A stretch of DNA of 64,000 bases from contig CAADHD010000004.1 of the NCBI GenBank assembly GCA_900696575.1, forward strand, positions 27,201 to 91,200. The letters are read 5' to 3'. Below, piece after piece: positions 17,924 through 26,113 of this stretch. The notes beneath the pieces are model-generated. The model was given only the letters and a program-made list of their open reading frames with translations. It was not told the DNA's origin and did not search any database. This DNA comes from an uncultured Bacteroidota bacterium. Its GTDB lineage: Bacteria > Bacteroidota > Bacteroidia > AKYH767-A > OLB10. Within the stretch, counting starts at the first letter, position 1; each line of letters starts with the position of its first letter. Made by a program: the position numbers and the translations under genes.

Positions 17924-18385
17924 TTGAGCGGGATTGTAATTTATACTGACGGTTCTTCACGCGGAAATCCCGGCCCCGGAGGTTTTGGGGCTATATTGAT
18001 TTCAGGCAGCCACCGTAAAGAAATTTCGCAGGGTTACCGTTTAACCACCAACAACAGAATGGAACTGATGAGCGTCATTGCTGCTCTGGAACTTTTAAAA
18101 AAACCGGAACAGACGGTTACCATCTATTCCGATTCGCAGTATGTTGTTAAAGCCATTGAGGAAGGATGGCTGAATAACTGGCTTAAAACCGGTTTCAAAG
18201 GAAAAAAAAACAAAGACCTTTGGCTTCGTTATTTAAAAGCCGCCAATGGCCATTTTATAAAATTTAAATGGATAAAAGGACATAATAATCATCCCCTAAA
18301 CGAACGATGCGATGAGCTGGCTGTTGAAGCCGCACAATCAAACTATTTAATGATTGATGAAGGATTTGAAAGCGAAAAAGAGTAA
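17924..18385 (+). CDS. rnhA: Ribonuclease HI
   Basis: A 153-residue RNase HI that cuts the RNA strand of RNA-DNA hybrids. Active-site residues are at standard places: Asp9 (IYTDGSSRGNPGPGG), Glu47 (NRMELM), Asp70 (IYSDSQYV), His120 (IKGHNNHP) and Asp130 (NERCDELA). There is no ATG near the family start point: the open frame begins at a TTG (17924) directly after ATT in AAAAATTGAGC. The start is therefore a TTG, or ATT read differently, which predicts weak initiation, perhaps coupled to the MarC-family gene six bases upstream. The C-terminal tail after residue 140 is acidic and variable. Confidence 0.94.
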   Translation: MSGIVIYTDGSSRGNPGPGGFGAILISGSHRKEISQGYRLTTNNRMELMSVIAALELLKKPEQTVTIYSDSQYVVKAIEEGWLNNWLKTGFKGKKNKDLWLRYLKAANGHFIKFKWIKGHNNHPLNERCDELAVEAAQSNYLMIDEGFESEKE

Positions 18386-18510
18386 GTTTTAAAAATAACC
18401 TGAATTTGGATTAATCTAATTTGTTCATGGTGCACCATTGACCAATGTTAAGAAATTGTAAATTAGCGACCCTTAATTTAAAACTTTTTGAACCGATTAA
18501 TTCTTCAATT

Positions 18511-21045
18511 ATGAAAAAACCTATTACACTGTTTATCAGTTTTTGCTGCTTTATGGCTACCATCAAAGCACAGGTAGTCATTAACGAATTTTCTGCCTCC
18601 AATCTTAGTCAGTTTGTTGACAATCACAGCGATTATGAAGACTGGATTGAGCTGTACAATACCGGCACATCAGCATTTACGCTTGACGGCTATTACCTTA
18701 GTGACGATTCGCTTAACAATATGAAATGGTCATTTCCTCAGGGAACAACCATTGCAGGTAATGGATTCTTAAGAATTTGGGCATCCGGCAGAAATGAAGT
18801 GGCGCCTCCTCATTACCATACCAACTTCAAGTTGAAGCAAACAAAAAACACTCAGGAGTTTGTAGTCTTTTCCAATCCTTCAGGTACTATTGTGGACTAC
18901 AAAAAACTAAAGAAAACACAATTAGGCCACTCCTATGGCCGGACGCAAAACGGCTTATCGTCCTGGAGCATCTTTACAAGTCCTACTCCCAATGCTTCCA
19001 ACAATACTGCCACCCCCTATGATGATTATGCGAAAAAACCAAGCTTCAGCTTAGCCGCTGGATTTTACCCCGGCAGTGTAACCGTTGCCATTTCTACCAA
19101 CGAAACAAATGCCGACATCAGATATACACTTGACGGTACCTTGCCGACTACCACTTCTCCTATTTATACAACGCCTATCAGCATTACATCCACCAAGGTT
19201 TTAAAAGCCAGGGTTTTTACCACCAATGCAGGAATACTTCCCAGCTTTATTGATTTTGCCACTTACTTTATCAATGTGTCTCACACTGTTCCTGTTGTTT
19301 CCATTGCTGCTAATCAATTGACAACTCTTGCTAACGGGAGCGGTAGCTTAGAACCACACGGTACGTTCGAATATTTTGATTTAACCGGAACCAGAAAGGC
19401 CAGTACCTACGGAGAATTTAACCGTCATGGGCAGGACTCATGGGCTAATGCACACCGTAGTCTTGATTTTGTATCGCGCGATGAGATGGGCTACAACCAC
19501 TCCGTAGAACATCAGCTTTTTCAAACCTCAACCCGCGATAATTATCAACGTGTAATGTTGCGGGCTGCAGGGGATGATAATTATCCGACCAATACCAATT
19601 GGACCGGAAGTGCTGCCCACATGCGCGATGCCTTTCTGCATAATCTTGCCTTGTCAGGTAATATGCACTTAGATGTTCGCAGAGGCGCTAAATGCGTAGC
19701 TTATATTAACGGAACCTACTGGGGGGTTTACGACCTGCGCGACAACCCTGATGATCATGATAACACGGAGTTTTATTACGGACAGGATAAATTCCATCTT
19801 TATTTTCTGGAAACATGGGGCAATACATGGGCAGAATATGGCGGACAGGCGGCTTTTAATGATTTTGATAATCTTTACAATTACATTATGTCTAACAATT
19901 TGGCTAACCCCGCCAACTACCAGTATGTTTACGACCGCTTGGAAGTCGAAAGCCTTGTGGATTATGTTTTGGTAAATATGTTTTCGGTGTGTAAAGACTG
20001 GCTGAACTGGAATACGGGTTGGTGGAGAGGTCTGGACAGTACGGGCACGCACCTGAAATGGGGATATATTTTATGGGATAATGATGCTACCTGGGGGCAC
20101 TATATCAATTATACCGGAATACCCAATACAACCGCTGCAGCCGCACCTTGCGATGTGGAAACTCTCGTAAACTTCGGAAATGTTTATAAAGATTCACACA
20201 TTAAGATGCTGAATAAACTTCGCACTAACCCCGGTTTCAACCAATACTACATCACCCGTCAGCATGATTTGTGGAATACCACCTTCAGTTGTGATAACAT
20301 GCTGGCTCAGCTCGACAGCACCGCCAATCTAATTGCCCCTGAAATGACCGGTCAGGTTCAGCGGTGGGGTGGAAGTTACAGCCAGTGGTGGAATAATTAT
20401 CAATCACTTCGTACCTTCATTACCAACCGTTGCAGTTTATTAGTTAACGGATGGATTAACTGTTATCAGCTTAATGGCCCGCATGAAATTACTCTATTGA
20501 CCGATCCTGCCGGTGCCGCTGATTTAAAATTAAACTCGCTTACCTTAAACTCTACCCAGCTTCCCTTCACCGGTCAGTATTTCGGTGGCATTGAAACCAA
20601 ACTGGATGTAATGGCTTATCCGAATTTTCAATTCGTTTCGTGGAGCGCTAATTCACAATCCTTCCTGCCCAACAATACTACCTCAAATGCTCAGGTAATG
20701 CTGAATGCTTCCGATACTTTGATTGCTCATTTTCTTACCCTTTCTGCTGACCCGATACCCGGAATAACTGCGCCAACAGTTTCAGTATATCCGACACTGA
20801 TGACACATGAAACACTGATTGATTATTATTTACCAAAGGCTTCTGCCGTAAGCATGACTTTATTCTCCGTTACAGGTCAAAAAATGATGGAAGTAACTCC
20901 TCCACTGGAAATGATGCAGCCGGGCAATCATACAGTAAGTATGGATATTTCAAAGACATCATTAGCAGCCGGTGTTTACATGCTTTCATTCAAAGCCGGA
21001 GATTTTCAAAAATCAATCCGGCTTGTTTATGCTCCGCAACATTAA
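18511..21045 (+). CDS. Secreted CotH-kinase protein with lamin-tail and T9SS domains
   Basis: An 844-residue protein from MKKPITLFISF at 18511; the start at 18445 adds 22 residues before the signal peptide and is rejected. Signal peptide to about residue 20 (KAQ). Residues 21-165 are a lamin-tail domain (VINEFSASN, DWIELYNTG, SPTPNASN). Residues 180-255 are a chitobiase C-terminal-like repeat (RYTLDGTLPTTTSPIY). Residues 260-660 are a CotH kinase domain with AAGDDN, GTYWGVYDLRDN, VDYVLVNMF and the metal-site ILWDNDATWG (Asp523 and Asp525). Residues about 765-844 are a T9SS sorting domain. CotH proteins phosphorylate proteins on spores and other surfaces. Here the protein would be exported and cell-surface bound. 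It heads the cluster with VTC and DUF4956 genes. Confidence 0.9.
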   Translation: MKKPITLFISFCCFMATIKAQVVINEFSASNLSQFVDNHSDYEDWIELYNTGTSAFTLDGYYLSDDSLNNMKWSFPQGTTIAGNGFLRIWASGRNEVAPPHYHTNFKLKQTKNTQEFVVFSNPSGTIVDYKKLKKTQLGHSYGRTQNGLSSWSIFTSPTPNASNNTATPYDDYAKKPSFSLAAGFYPGSVTVAISTNETNADIRYTLDGTLPTTTSPIYTTPISITSTKVLKARVFTTNAGILPSFIDFATYFINVSHTVPVVSIAANQLTTLANGSGSLEPHGTFEYFDLTGTRKASTYGEFNRHGQDSWANAHRSLDFVSRDEMGYNHSVEHQLFQTSTRDNYQRVMLRAAGDDNYPTNTNWTGSAAHMRDAFLHNLALSGNMHLDVRRGAKCVAYINGTYWGVYDLRDNPDDHDNTEFYYGQDKFHLYFLETWGNTWAEYGGQAAFNDFDNLYNYIMSNNLANPANYQYVYDRLEVESLVDYVLVNMFSVCKDWLNWNTGWWRGLDSTGTHLKWGYILWDNDATWGHYINYTGIPNTTAAAAPCDVETLVNFGNVYKDSHIKMLNKLRTNPGFNQYYITRQHDLWNTTFSCDNMLAQLDSTANLIAPEMTGQVQRWGGSYSQWWNNYQSLRTFITNRCSLLVNGWINCYQLNGPHEITLLTDPAGAADLKLNSLTLNSTQLPFTGQYFGGIETKLDVMAYPNFQFVSWSANSQSFLPNNTTSNAQVMLNASDTLIAHFLTLSADPIPGITAPTVSVYPTLMTHETLIDYYLPKASAVSMTLFSVTGQKMMEVTPPLEMMQPGNHTVSMDISKTSLAAGVYMLSFKAGDFQKSIRLVYAPQH

Positions 21046-21083
21046 TTCAACATTAAACCAAATTTGAATTTAAACATCTTTGC

Positions 21084-21113
21084 AACCACAACCTTTTATG
21101 GTTGTGGTTTTTT
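21084..21113 (+). terminator. Hairpin after the CotH gene (terminator, or 5' hairpin of the next gene)
   Basis: Perfect ten-base arms AACCACAACC (21084-21093) and GGTTGTGGTT (21100-21109) with a six-base loop, then T-rich sequence to 21113. A CATCTTTG box (seven of eight to TAnnTTTG) ends at 21082, immediately before the stem. The hairpin could therefore instead sit at the 5' end of the downstream operon transcript. Confidence 0.7.
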
Positions 21114-21142
21114 AATGACCCCAAACCTTTAAGCTTATAACA

Positions 21143-21529
21143 ATGAAATCAATCATCCCCGTTTTGCTGTTTACAATCCTGATGGCAACTTCCTGCCGTA
21201 AGGGACCGGGCGAAGGCGGCAACTCGTCCATCACCGGGTATGTTCATGTGCAGGATTACAATGCCTCACAGGTGGTACTTCTAGGCGAATACCCCGGTGC
21301 CGATGAATGGGTTTACGTCATTTACGGAGATGACATCAGCTATGGCGACCGCACGCGTGCTAATTATGAAGGACGTTTTGAATTCAAATACCTGCGTAAA
21401 GGCGATTACAAAGTTTATGTCTATTCAGACGATACCACTCTGGCAGGAACCAAAGCAGTTATTAAAAACATTACCATCAGTAAAAACAAGGAAACGGTTG
21501 ATGCCGGTACATTTACTATCATCAAATAA
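21143..21529 (+). CDS. Small lipoprotein, unknown function
   Basis: A 128-residue protein with a lipoprotein signal ending in LMATSC (Cys18 the lipidation site), followed by a Gly-rich linker and a compact beta-rich domain. That domain includes SSITGYVHVQDYNASQV, YEGRFEFKYLRKGDYKVYVYS and VIKNITISKNKETVDAG. It resembles carboxypeptidase-regulatory/prealbumin-like Ig-fold domains, with the GRFEFKYLRKGDYKVYVYSDD stretch most typical. It is probably anchored in the outer membrane. It lies between the CotH gene and the repeat-protein gene on the same strand, and its product may be an accessory surface component of the same cluster. No enzyme motif was seen. Confidence 0.8.
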   Translation: MKSIIPVLLFTILMATSCRKGPGEGGNSSITGYVHVQDYNASQVVLLGEYPGADEWVYVIYGDDISYGDRTRANYEGRFEFKYLRKGDYKVYVYSDDTTLAGTKAVIKNITISKNKETVDAGTFTIIK

Positions 21530-21536
21530 AGGATTC

Positions 21537-22097
21537 ATGCGTCTGCCTTTTCTTTTCCTGTTTCTGTTCCTTGCTGCGCAATTATCTGCTCAGAGCAAAA
21601 AGGATATTAAAAAGTATAACATCAAATCCTTAACCATAGAGAATATTGAAATGATAAACGGACAGGAGAAAAAAATTACCGACTCCTTCGAGCGTTACGA
21701 CAGCAACGGCAATGTCATTGAAAAAAAAGAATTCGGCAAAGACGGAAGTTTTAAATTGCATGAAAGTTTTAAGCTGAATAAAAACGGATTGCCTGTCGAA
21801 ACCGTTATTTACAATGAAAAGGGTTCTGTAGTCAGCAAAACGATTACGGTTTATGATGAGGAAAACAACAAAAGGGAAGAAACCCTTTACTCTGCGGGCG
21901 GGCAAGTCATGGAACGTACAAAATTTATCCGTAACTCCAGAGGAGAAAAAACCAGTGAATTGACTTACAGTGCCGAGGGAAAACTTCTCCGCAAAGTCAT
22001 CTTTACATACGATAAAAACGGAATGAGGACTGAGCGTAAAACGTATGACGGCAGCGATAAACTGATTTCATCCAAAAAATACCTCTACACGTATTGA
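21537..22097 (+). CDS. Secreted YD-like repeat protein
   Basis: A 186-residue protein from MRLPFLFLFLFL at 21537, seven bases after the previous stop; the 21297 start would overlap the lipoprotein gene and is rejected. The signal peptide ends at SAQ. The mature part has a run of about 22-residue imperfect repeats of the type YDxNGNxxExxxF: RYDSNGNVIEKKEF, YNEKGSVVSKT, YDEENNKREETLYS, TYSAEGKLLRKVI and TYDKNGMRTERKTY. They recall YD or MORN-like beta-hairpin repeats of secreted scaffold proteins. It directly abuts the VTC-domain gene (22097/22098), so they are coupled. The role is unknown; it could be a periplasmic binding scaffold for the cluster. Confidence 0.78.
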   Translation: MRLPFLFLFLFLAAQLSAQSKKDIKKYNIKSLTIENIEMINGQEKKITDSFERYDSNGNVIEKKEFGKDGSFKLHESFKLNKNGLPVETVIYNEKGSVVSKTITVYDEENNKREETLYSAGGQVMERTKFIRNSRGEKTSELTYSAEGKLLRKVIFTYDKNGMRTERKTYDGSDKLISSKKYLYTY

Positions 22098-22868
22098 ATG
22101 GAAAATATGAATGAAATTCTTCAGTCGTTTAAAAGCATTTCACTTGCCGAAATGGACAATGTGTCGCTCATGGATCGTTATGATCGTAAATACACATTCC
22201 ATACGGCCTGGCTTCCTGAATTATTTCATCAGCTCAAAAATGATTACAGCATTCTGGAGGTAAATCATAAAAGAATCTGCCAGTATGATTCACTTTATTT
22301 TGATACCCCCGATTTGCAGCTTTATCACCGCCACCAGTATGGGCGGGGCAATCGCTTTAAAATACGCTTCAGAAAGTATGTTGAAAGTAATCTTACCTTC
22401 TTCGAAGTGAAAGTTAAAACTAACCGTGAACGGACGGTCAAATACCGTATTAAACAGCCCGACATTGCTTATTCTCTTCAGGGTGAGCCAGCCGCTTTTC
22501 TCGAAAAACAAATGCCCGTAAAATCATCGGATTTTGTTCCGCAATTAATGATATCTTTTAATCGAATCACACTTGTTCACCAATCCTTGCCTGAAAGAGC
22601 AACCATTGATGTAGGACTTGTTTCGGAGCGAAATGGGAACAGATACGAATCGAACAATTTGGTAATTGCCGAGATAAAACAAAACAGAACTCACCGTTCT
22701 TCTTTTGCTGCGTTGTTAAAACAAAGCCATTTGCTCGAAGGAGCCGTCAGTAAATACTGTATCGGTATGATTAATACCGTATCGGGTATCAGACAGAATA
22801 ACTTTAAACCCCGCTTACTTCAAATAAGAAAAATAGAACATGATACTGCTTCAAGACCTGCCCGTTGA
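22098..22868 (+). CDS. VTC-domain protein (polyphosphate-polymerase-type tunnel domain)
   Basis: A 256-residue protein with the VTC fold. Markers are LMDRYDRKYTFH (basic residues of the phosphate tunnel), CQYDSLYFDTPDLQLYHRHQ and RGNRFKIRFRKYVES. Then come TFFEVKVKTNRERTVKYR with the EVK acidic-basic pair, RATIDVGLVSERNG and NLVIAEIKQNR. In yeast Vtc4 this triphosphate-tunnel fold makes polyphosphate from ATP; bacterial homologues are mostly uncharacterised. It has no signal peptide or membrane helix, so it is likely cytoplasmic. The next gene starts 29 bases before its end, which is strong coupling. Substrate and reaction direction are unproven. Confidence 0.9.
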   Translation: MENMNEILQSFKSISLAEMDNVSLMDRYDRKYTFHTAWLPELFHQLKNDYSILEVNHKRICQYDSLYFDTPDLQLYHRHQYGRGNRFKIRFRKYVESNLTFFEVKVKTNRERTVKYRIKQPDIAYSLQGEPAAFLEKQMPVKSSDFVPQLMISFNRITLVHQSLPERATIDVGLVSERNGNRYESNNLVIAEIKQNRTHRSSFAALLKQSHLLEGAVSKYCIGMINTVSGIRQNNFKPRLLQIRKIEHDTASRPAR

Positions 22869-23463
22869 AGAAGTTGAAAAATCATTTCAGCTCTTCGATA
22901 AATTATCCATTAAGTTTTTTCAGCGTTTAGCGGTTGACCTTATTGCCGTGTTTGTGCTGATCCGGTTCATTTATTTCCCCATCTACCGCAGTCGTGAAAA
23001 TGTATTTACCTTTTTCATCTTTAATATCATCATCTTTTTCATCACTTATTTTCTGAATAAGGTGGAAATGAGTATGGGAGCAGCTTTCGGATTATTTGCA
23101 GTGTTTGCCATGCTGCGTTACCGTACCGAAGACATCAGCATTAAAGACATGACTTACATGTTCCTGTGTATTGCCATGGGATTAATTAACTCTGTTACCA
23201 AAGGCAGCTGGGATGATTTAGCATTACTTAGTTTAATCATCATCGCAATTACTTATCTGCTTGAAAGCAAACTTCTGATGAAAAAGGAGGTTTCGAGAAT
23301 AGTGATGTACGAAAACATTGAATTGATTAAACCTGAAAAAAGAAATGAGTTGATTGCCGATCTTGAAAAACGGCTGGGGATCAAAGTGAATCATGTTACC
23401 ATCGGAAGAATTGATTTTTTAAGAGATGCCGCCCAGATTCATGTCTTTTATTATGAAGAATAG
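22840..23463 (+). CDS. DUF4956 membrane protein
   Basis: A 207-residue protein with about four membrane segments (FFQRLAVDLIAVFVLIRFIY, FFIFNIIIFFITYFL, MSMGAAFGLFAVFAML and LLSLIIIAITYLLES). A cytoplasmic soluble C-terminal domain follows (RIVMYENIELIKPEKRNEL, ending HVFYYEE). The YRTEDISIKDMTYMF motif between helices is the hallmark of DUF4956. Across bacteria this family is usually next to VTC-domain genes, and here it overlaps the VTC gene by 29 bases. It probably gives the VTC protein a membrane partner or a channel. Overlap with the next gene again suggests coupling. Confidence 0.9.
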   Translation: MILLQDLPVEEVEKSFQLFDKLSIKFFQRLAVDLIAVFVLIRFIYFPIYRSRENVFTFFIFNIIIFFITYFLNKVEMSMGAAFGLFAVFAMLRYRTEDISIKDMTYMFLCIAMGLINSVTKGSWDDLALLSLIIIAITYLLESKLLMKKEVSRIVMYENIELIKPEKRNELIADLEKRLGIKVNHVTIGRIDFLRDAAQIHVFYYEE

Positions 23464-24118
23464 CATCATCCTGATTATTTTTCTGATGGTAAAGCCGCCT
23501 GCCGTCAGCGCTCAGCAGAAAGATGCCGGTTTATGGCTTAGCGCAGCGGTTGAAAAGCGGTTCAATAAAAAATTTTCGGCAACCCTTGCACAGGAAGTAC
23601 GGTTAAATGAGAATTTAAGCGAAGCCGGTACTGTTTTTACCGAAGCCGGGGTTGATTACCGTTTTGCCAAACGGTGGAGTGCAGGAGTAAGCTACCGTTT
23701 TATTAATAGAAAAAGAACGGATAATTTTTACAGCATTCGGCACCGGTACATGGCCGATGTGAGCTACCGTCTCCGGATTAAAAAAATATCCATCACACCC
23801 CGCTTGAGGTATCAGGTGCAATACCGCGATATAAATACCAGCGAAAACGGAAAAATTCCTTCAAAATATATCCGCAGTAAGGTAACAGCCCGCTATAGCC
23901 TCGAAAAAAGATACACGCCTTTTATCAGCGCTGAAATTTTTTATCAGCTTGGCATCAAAGAAAAATTTGTTGATAACCTTCGCTATATGGCCGGGTTCGA
24001 TTACGAACTCAGCAAGTTTCACAGCCTGAATGTTTTTTATATGATCAACAAGGAAGTTCAGGTGAACGATCCGGTTACCGAATACAATTTTGGATTGGGA
24101 TACAAATACAACTTTTAG
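23453..24118 (+). CDS. DUF2490 outer-membrane beta-barrel protein
   Basis: A 221-residue protein from MKNSIILIIFLMV at 23453 (an ATG at 23441 is also possible), overlapping the end of the DUF4956 gene. The signal peptide ends at SAQ. The mature chain alternates short beta-strands with aromatic ends (WLSAAVEKRF, TLAQEVRLNENL, AGVDYRFAKRWSAGVSYRF, DVSYRLRIKKISITPRLRY) and ends FGLGYKYNF, a typical C-terminal barrel strand. This matches DUF2490, a small barrel family common in Bacteroidota. As the last gene of the CotH/VTC/DUF4956 unit it could be an outer-membrane pore or receptor for it. Confidence 0.88.
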   Translation: MKNSIILIIFLMVKPPAVSAQQKDAGLWLSAAVEKRFNKKFSATLAQEVRLNENLSEAGTVFTEAGVDYRFAKRWSAGVSYRFINRKRTDNFYSIRHRYMADVSYRLRIKKISITPRLRYQVQYRDINTSENGKIPSKYIRSKVTARYSLEKRYTPFISAEIFYQLGIKEKFVDNLRYMAGFDYELSKFHSLNVFYMINKEVQVNDPVTEYNFGLGYKYNF

Positions 24119-24126
24119 TTATGCGG

Positions 24127-24705
24127 CTAAAGCTTACTGATTACAGAGGAAACTTTTCTTAGGTAACTTTTGCGTTTTTTATCACTTACAAACGGAACCG
24201 CCCAGAACTGAAAAATCCGGCATCGGAAAAGGTAAAAGCTGAAACTCAGAAAACCCAGCAGAAAACGGTATTTCACGGCATTAAAATAAATAGTCTTCAC
24301 GGGCAATGCCGGAGCGCCATGTGTAATGAATGCCCGTACTGTTTTATCGCGCAGCATGGGTAGCGGAATGCCATAAATTCCGATAATTTTTTTGAAACGG
24401 TAAGCAAAACCGGGAGTGAATACCTTATCGCAAAATCCTTCAAGAATGGCCGGGGCCCGAAACCACCATACCGGAAAAATAAAGATGATGGATGTGGATT
24501 TTTTTATGAGTTGCTGATAGTGCTTTGTTTCCTCGCTCAGCGCACCTTTTACTTCCTTAGCGCTCATTACCGGATTAAAATTTACGGCATAAAGATCAAC
24601 TACCTGAAATGATTTTCCGTTTGTCCTTAATAAGGATGTTGTAGTTTCTAATATAGCATGATTGAAGCTCTGCGGATCAGGATGGGCATAAATGATAAGT
24701 ACCAT
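24127..24705 (-). CDS. NAD(P)H-dependent oxidoreductase, flavodoxin-like fold
   Basis: A 192-residue protein of the KefF/MdaB/NQO1-type quinone-reductase family. It begins MVLIIYAHPDPQSFNHAI, the FMN/FAD-phosphate loop, and has IFIFPVWWFRAPAILEGFCD, the isoalloxazine-contact segment, plus VRAFITHGAPA. These proteins reduce quinones or act as ancillary subunits of potassium efflux systems. No partner transporter is nearby. Its start lies four bases from the ArsC-like gene on the same strand, so the ArsC-like and RidA genes may be co-transcribed with it. Confidence 0.87.
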   Translation of the reverse strand: MVLIIYAHPDPQSFNHAILETTTSLLRTNGKSFQVVDLYAVNFNPVMSAKEVKGALSEETKHYQQLIKKSTSIIFIFPVWWFRAPAILEGFCDKVFTPGFAYRFKKIIGIYGIPLPMLRDKTVRAFITHGAPALPVKTIYFNAVKYRFLLGFLSFSFYLFRCRIFQFWAVPFVSDKKRKSYLRKVSSVISKL

Positions 24706-24708
24706 TGC

Positions 24709-25053
24709 TTAAAGAATATCAAGTACCTTTCCGGCCGGCCGGCCCAGAATGGCTTTTCTTCCTTTAATAACAATCGGTCGCTCAATCAGGATGGGATTTC
24801 TATGAAGGATTTTAATCCACTGCTCATCCGAAATTTTTTTTCCTTCAAATTTTTCTTTGAATAACTTTTCTTTTTTTCTGACTAATTGCTCTGCTTTTAC
24901 ACCCAGCATTTTCAGCAGGCTGCGGATATCATCTTCTGAAGGAACTTCGATGAGATATTCCAGAATCTCAATTTTTTCATTCGTATTGTTCTTCAGCAAA
25001 GCCAAGGCAGTGCGGCAGGTAGAACAGGTTGGCTTGTAAAACATACGTATCAT
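24709..25053 (-). CDS. ArsC/Spx-family thiol-redox protein
   Basis: A 114-residue protein with the glutaredoxin-like CxxC Cys10-Ser-Thr-Cys13 (FYKPTCSTCRTAL) and the later ENPILIERP-type segment NPILIERPIVIKGRKAILGRP in shorter pieces (IERP and GRP). These match the arsenate-reductase (ArsC/YffB) family, in which conserved arginines near the end bind oxyanion. The extra cysteine at the second position is typical of Spx/YffB-type members rather than of the single-cysteine ArsC, so arsenate reduction is possible but not assured. There is no ars operon here. Its last four bases overlap the RidA gene. Confidence 0.82.
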   Translation of the reverse strand: MIRMFYKPTCSTCRTALALLKNNTNEKIEILEYLIEVPSEDDIRSLLKMLGVKAEQLVRKKEKLFKEKFEGKKISDEQWIKILHRNPILIERPIVIKGRKAILGRPAGKVLDIL

Positions 25054-25466
25054 AAGGTGGCAATTACTTTCAGTTCGATGGCTATTGGTGTGGGCAGGCA
25101 GTTGATTTCAATCGTGGTGCGGCAGGGAGGATTGTCTTTGAAATACTCTGCCCACAGTTTGTTGTAAACAGGAAAATCGTCTTTCATGTTGGTGAGAAAT
25201 ACGGTTACATCCACTATTTTATTCCAGCTACTGCCGGCATCTTCAAGGATGGCGCGAACATTTTTAAAAACAGAATGACACTGCGCTTCTATATCATAGC
25301 TCATAATGTTGCCCTGCGCATCCAGTTCAACTCCGGGAATTTTTTCAGAACCTCTCTCTCGCGGGCCTACACCGGAAAGAAAGAGGAGATTGCCAACGCG
25401 TTTGGCATGTGGATAAAGGCCTACTGGCTCAGGCGCTTTCTGCGAATGGATGGATTCTTCAGTCAT
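25050..25466 (-). CDS. RidA-family protein, 2-aminomuconate deaminase type
   Basis: A 138-residue RidA/YjgF-fold protein. It has the extended N-terminus (PEPVGLYPHAKRVGNLLFLS) and the segments GVGPRERGSEKIPGVELD and WAEYFKDNPPCRTTIEI, which look like the 2-aminomuconate deaminase (NbaF/AmnD) subfamily rather than general RidA. The key arginine is in PCRTT and the family ends IAIELKVIATL. That enzyme removes ammonia from 2-aminomuconate in the 3-hydroxyanthranilate pathway; a dioxygenase of that pathway is at 8448. The assignment to that substrate is inference. It overlaps the ArsC-like gene by four bases and lies three bases from the SanA-like gene. Confidence 0.85.
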   Translation of the reverse strand: MTEESIHSQKAPEPVGLYPHAKRVGNLLFLSGVGPRERGSEKIPGVELDAQGNIMSYDIEAQCHSVFKNVRAILEDAGSSWNKIVDVTVFLTNMKDDFPVYNKLWAEYFKDNPPCRTTIEINCLPTPIAIELKVIATL

Positions 25467-25468
25467 GG

Positions 25469-26113
25469 TTATTCAGGAATTTCAATTTTATCTCCAAGAA
25501 ATTTCGGTTTTGTTTTCAGGATGTAAATATCGAGGAATACCTTGGTGCGGGCAAACACTTCGCGCAACTGTGTTTTAAATCCATGGGCAGCACTAACATC
25601 TTCCGCATTAAACCCGATGGCATCAATGCCGAAGTGTTTGGCAATAAAAACAGCTCTCATGTTGTGAAACGGCTGGGTGATGATGGTGATTTTTGTTTGT
25701 CCGAAAATTTCTTTGGCGCGGATAACCGAATCAAAGGTCCGGAAACCGGCATAATCCGAATAGATTACACTATCCGGAACACCTTCGGCCACCAGCGCTC
25801 TGCGCATTTCGCGCGGCTCGTTGTAACTTACATGACGGTTATCTCCGCTGATAATAAGGTAACGAATTTTATCTGAATGAAATAAAGCAGAAGCCGCTTT
25901 CACTCGGGCAATGAAATAAGGATTCGGTTTGCCTTTAGCAATATACTTACTTGTGCCCAGCATCAATCCGCATTTATTTTCAGGAATGGATTCCATGCGG
26001 CTATACAATTTGTCGCTGGCAAACCGGCTGATGATGATATTGCAGGCTGTTATGATAAACAGCACCGGTAACAGAATAAGCAACAGGAAACGGATAACTT
26101 TCTTTCTATTCAT
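25469..26113 (-). CDS. SanA/YdcF-family membrane-anchored protein
   Basis: A 214-residue protein with an N-terminal membrane anchor (VIRFLLLILLPVLFIITAC) and a periplasmic alpha/beta domain. That domain has MLGTSKYIAKGKPNPYF, YLIISGDNRHVSYNEPREM, ITIITQPFHNMRAVFIAKHF and VFLDIYILKTKPKFLG. These are the SanA/DUF218 hallmarks; SanA in enterobacteria affects envelope barrier function and vancomycin sensitivity at high temperature. The biochemical activity is unknown. It overlaps the Big_5 lipoprotein gene by four bases and lies three bases from the RidA gene, so transcription of the group 24127-27702 seems continuous. Confidence 0.88.
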   Translation of the reverse strand: MNRKKVIRFLLLILLPVLFIITACNIIISRFASDKLYSRMESIPENKCGLMLGTSKYIAKGKPNPYFIARVKAASALFHSDKIRYLIISGDNRHVSYNEPREMRRALVAEGVPDSVIYSDYAGFRTFDSVIRAKEIFGQTKITIITQPFHNMRAVFIAKHFGIDAIGFNAEDVSAAHGFKTQLREVFARTKVFLDIYILKTKPKFLGDKIEIPE

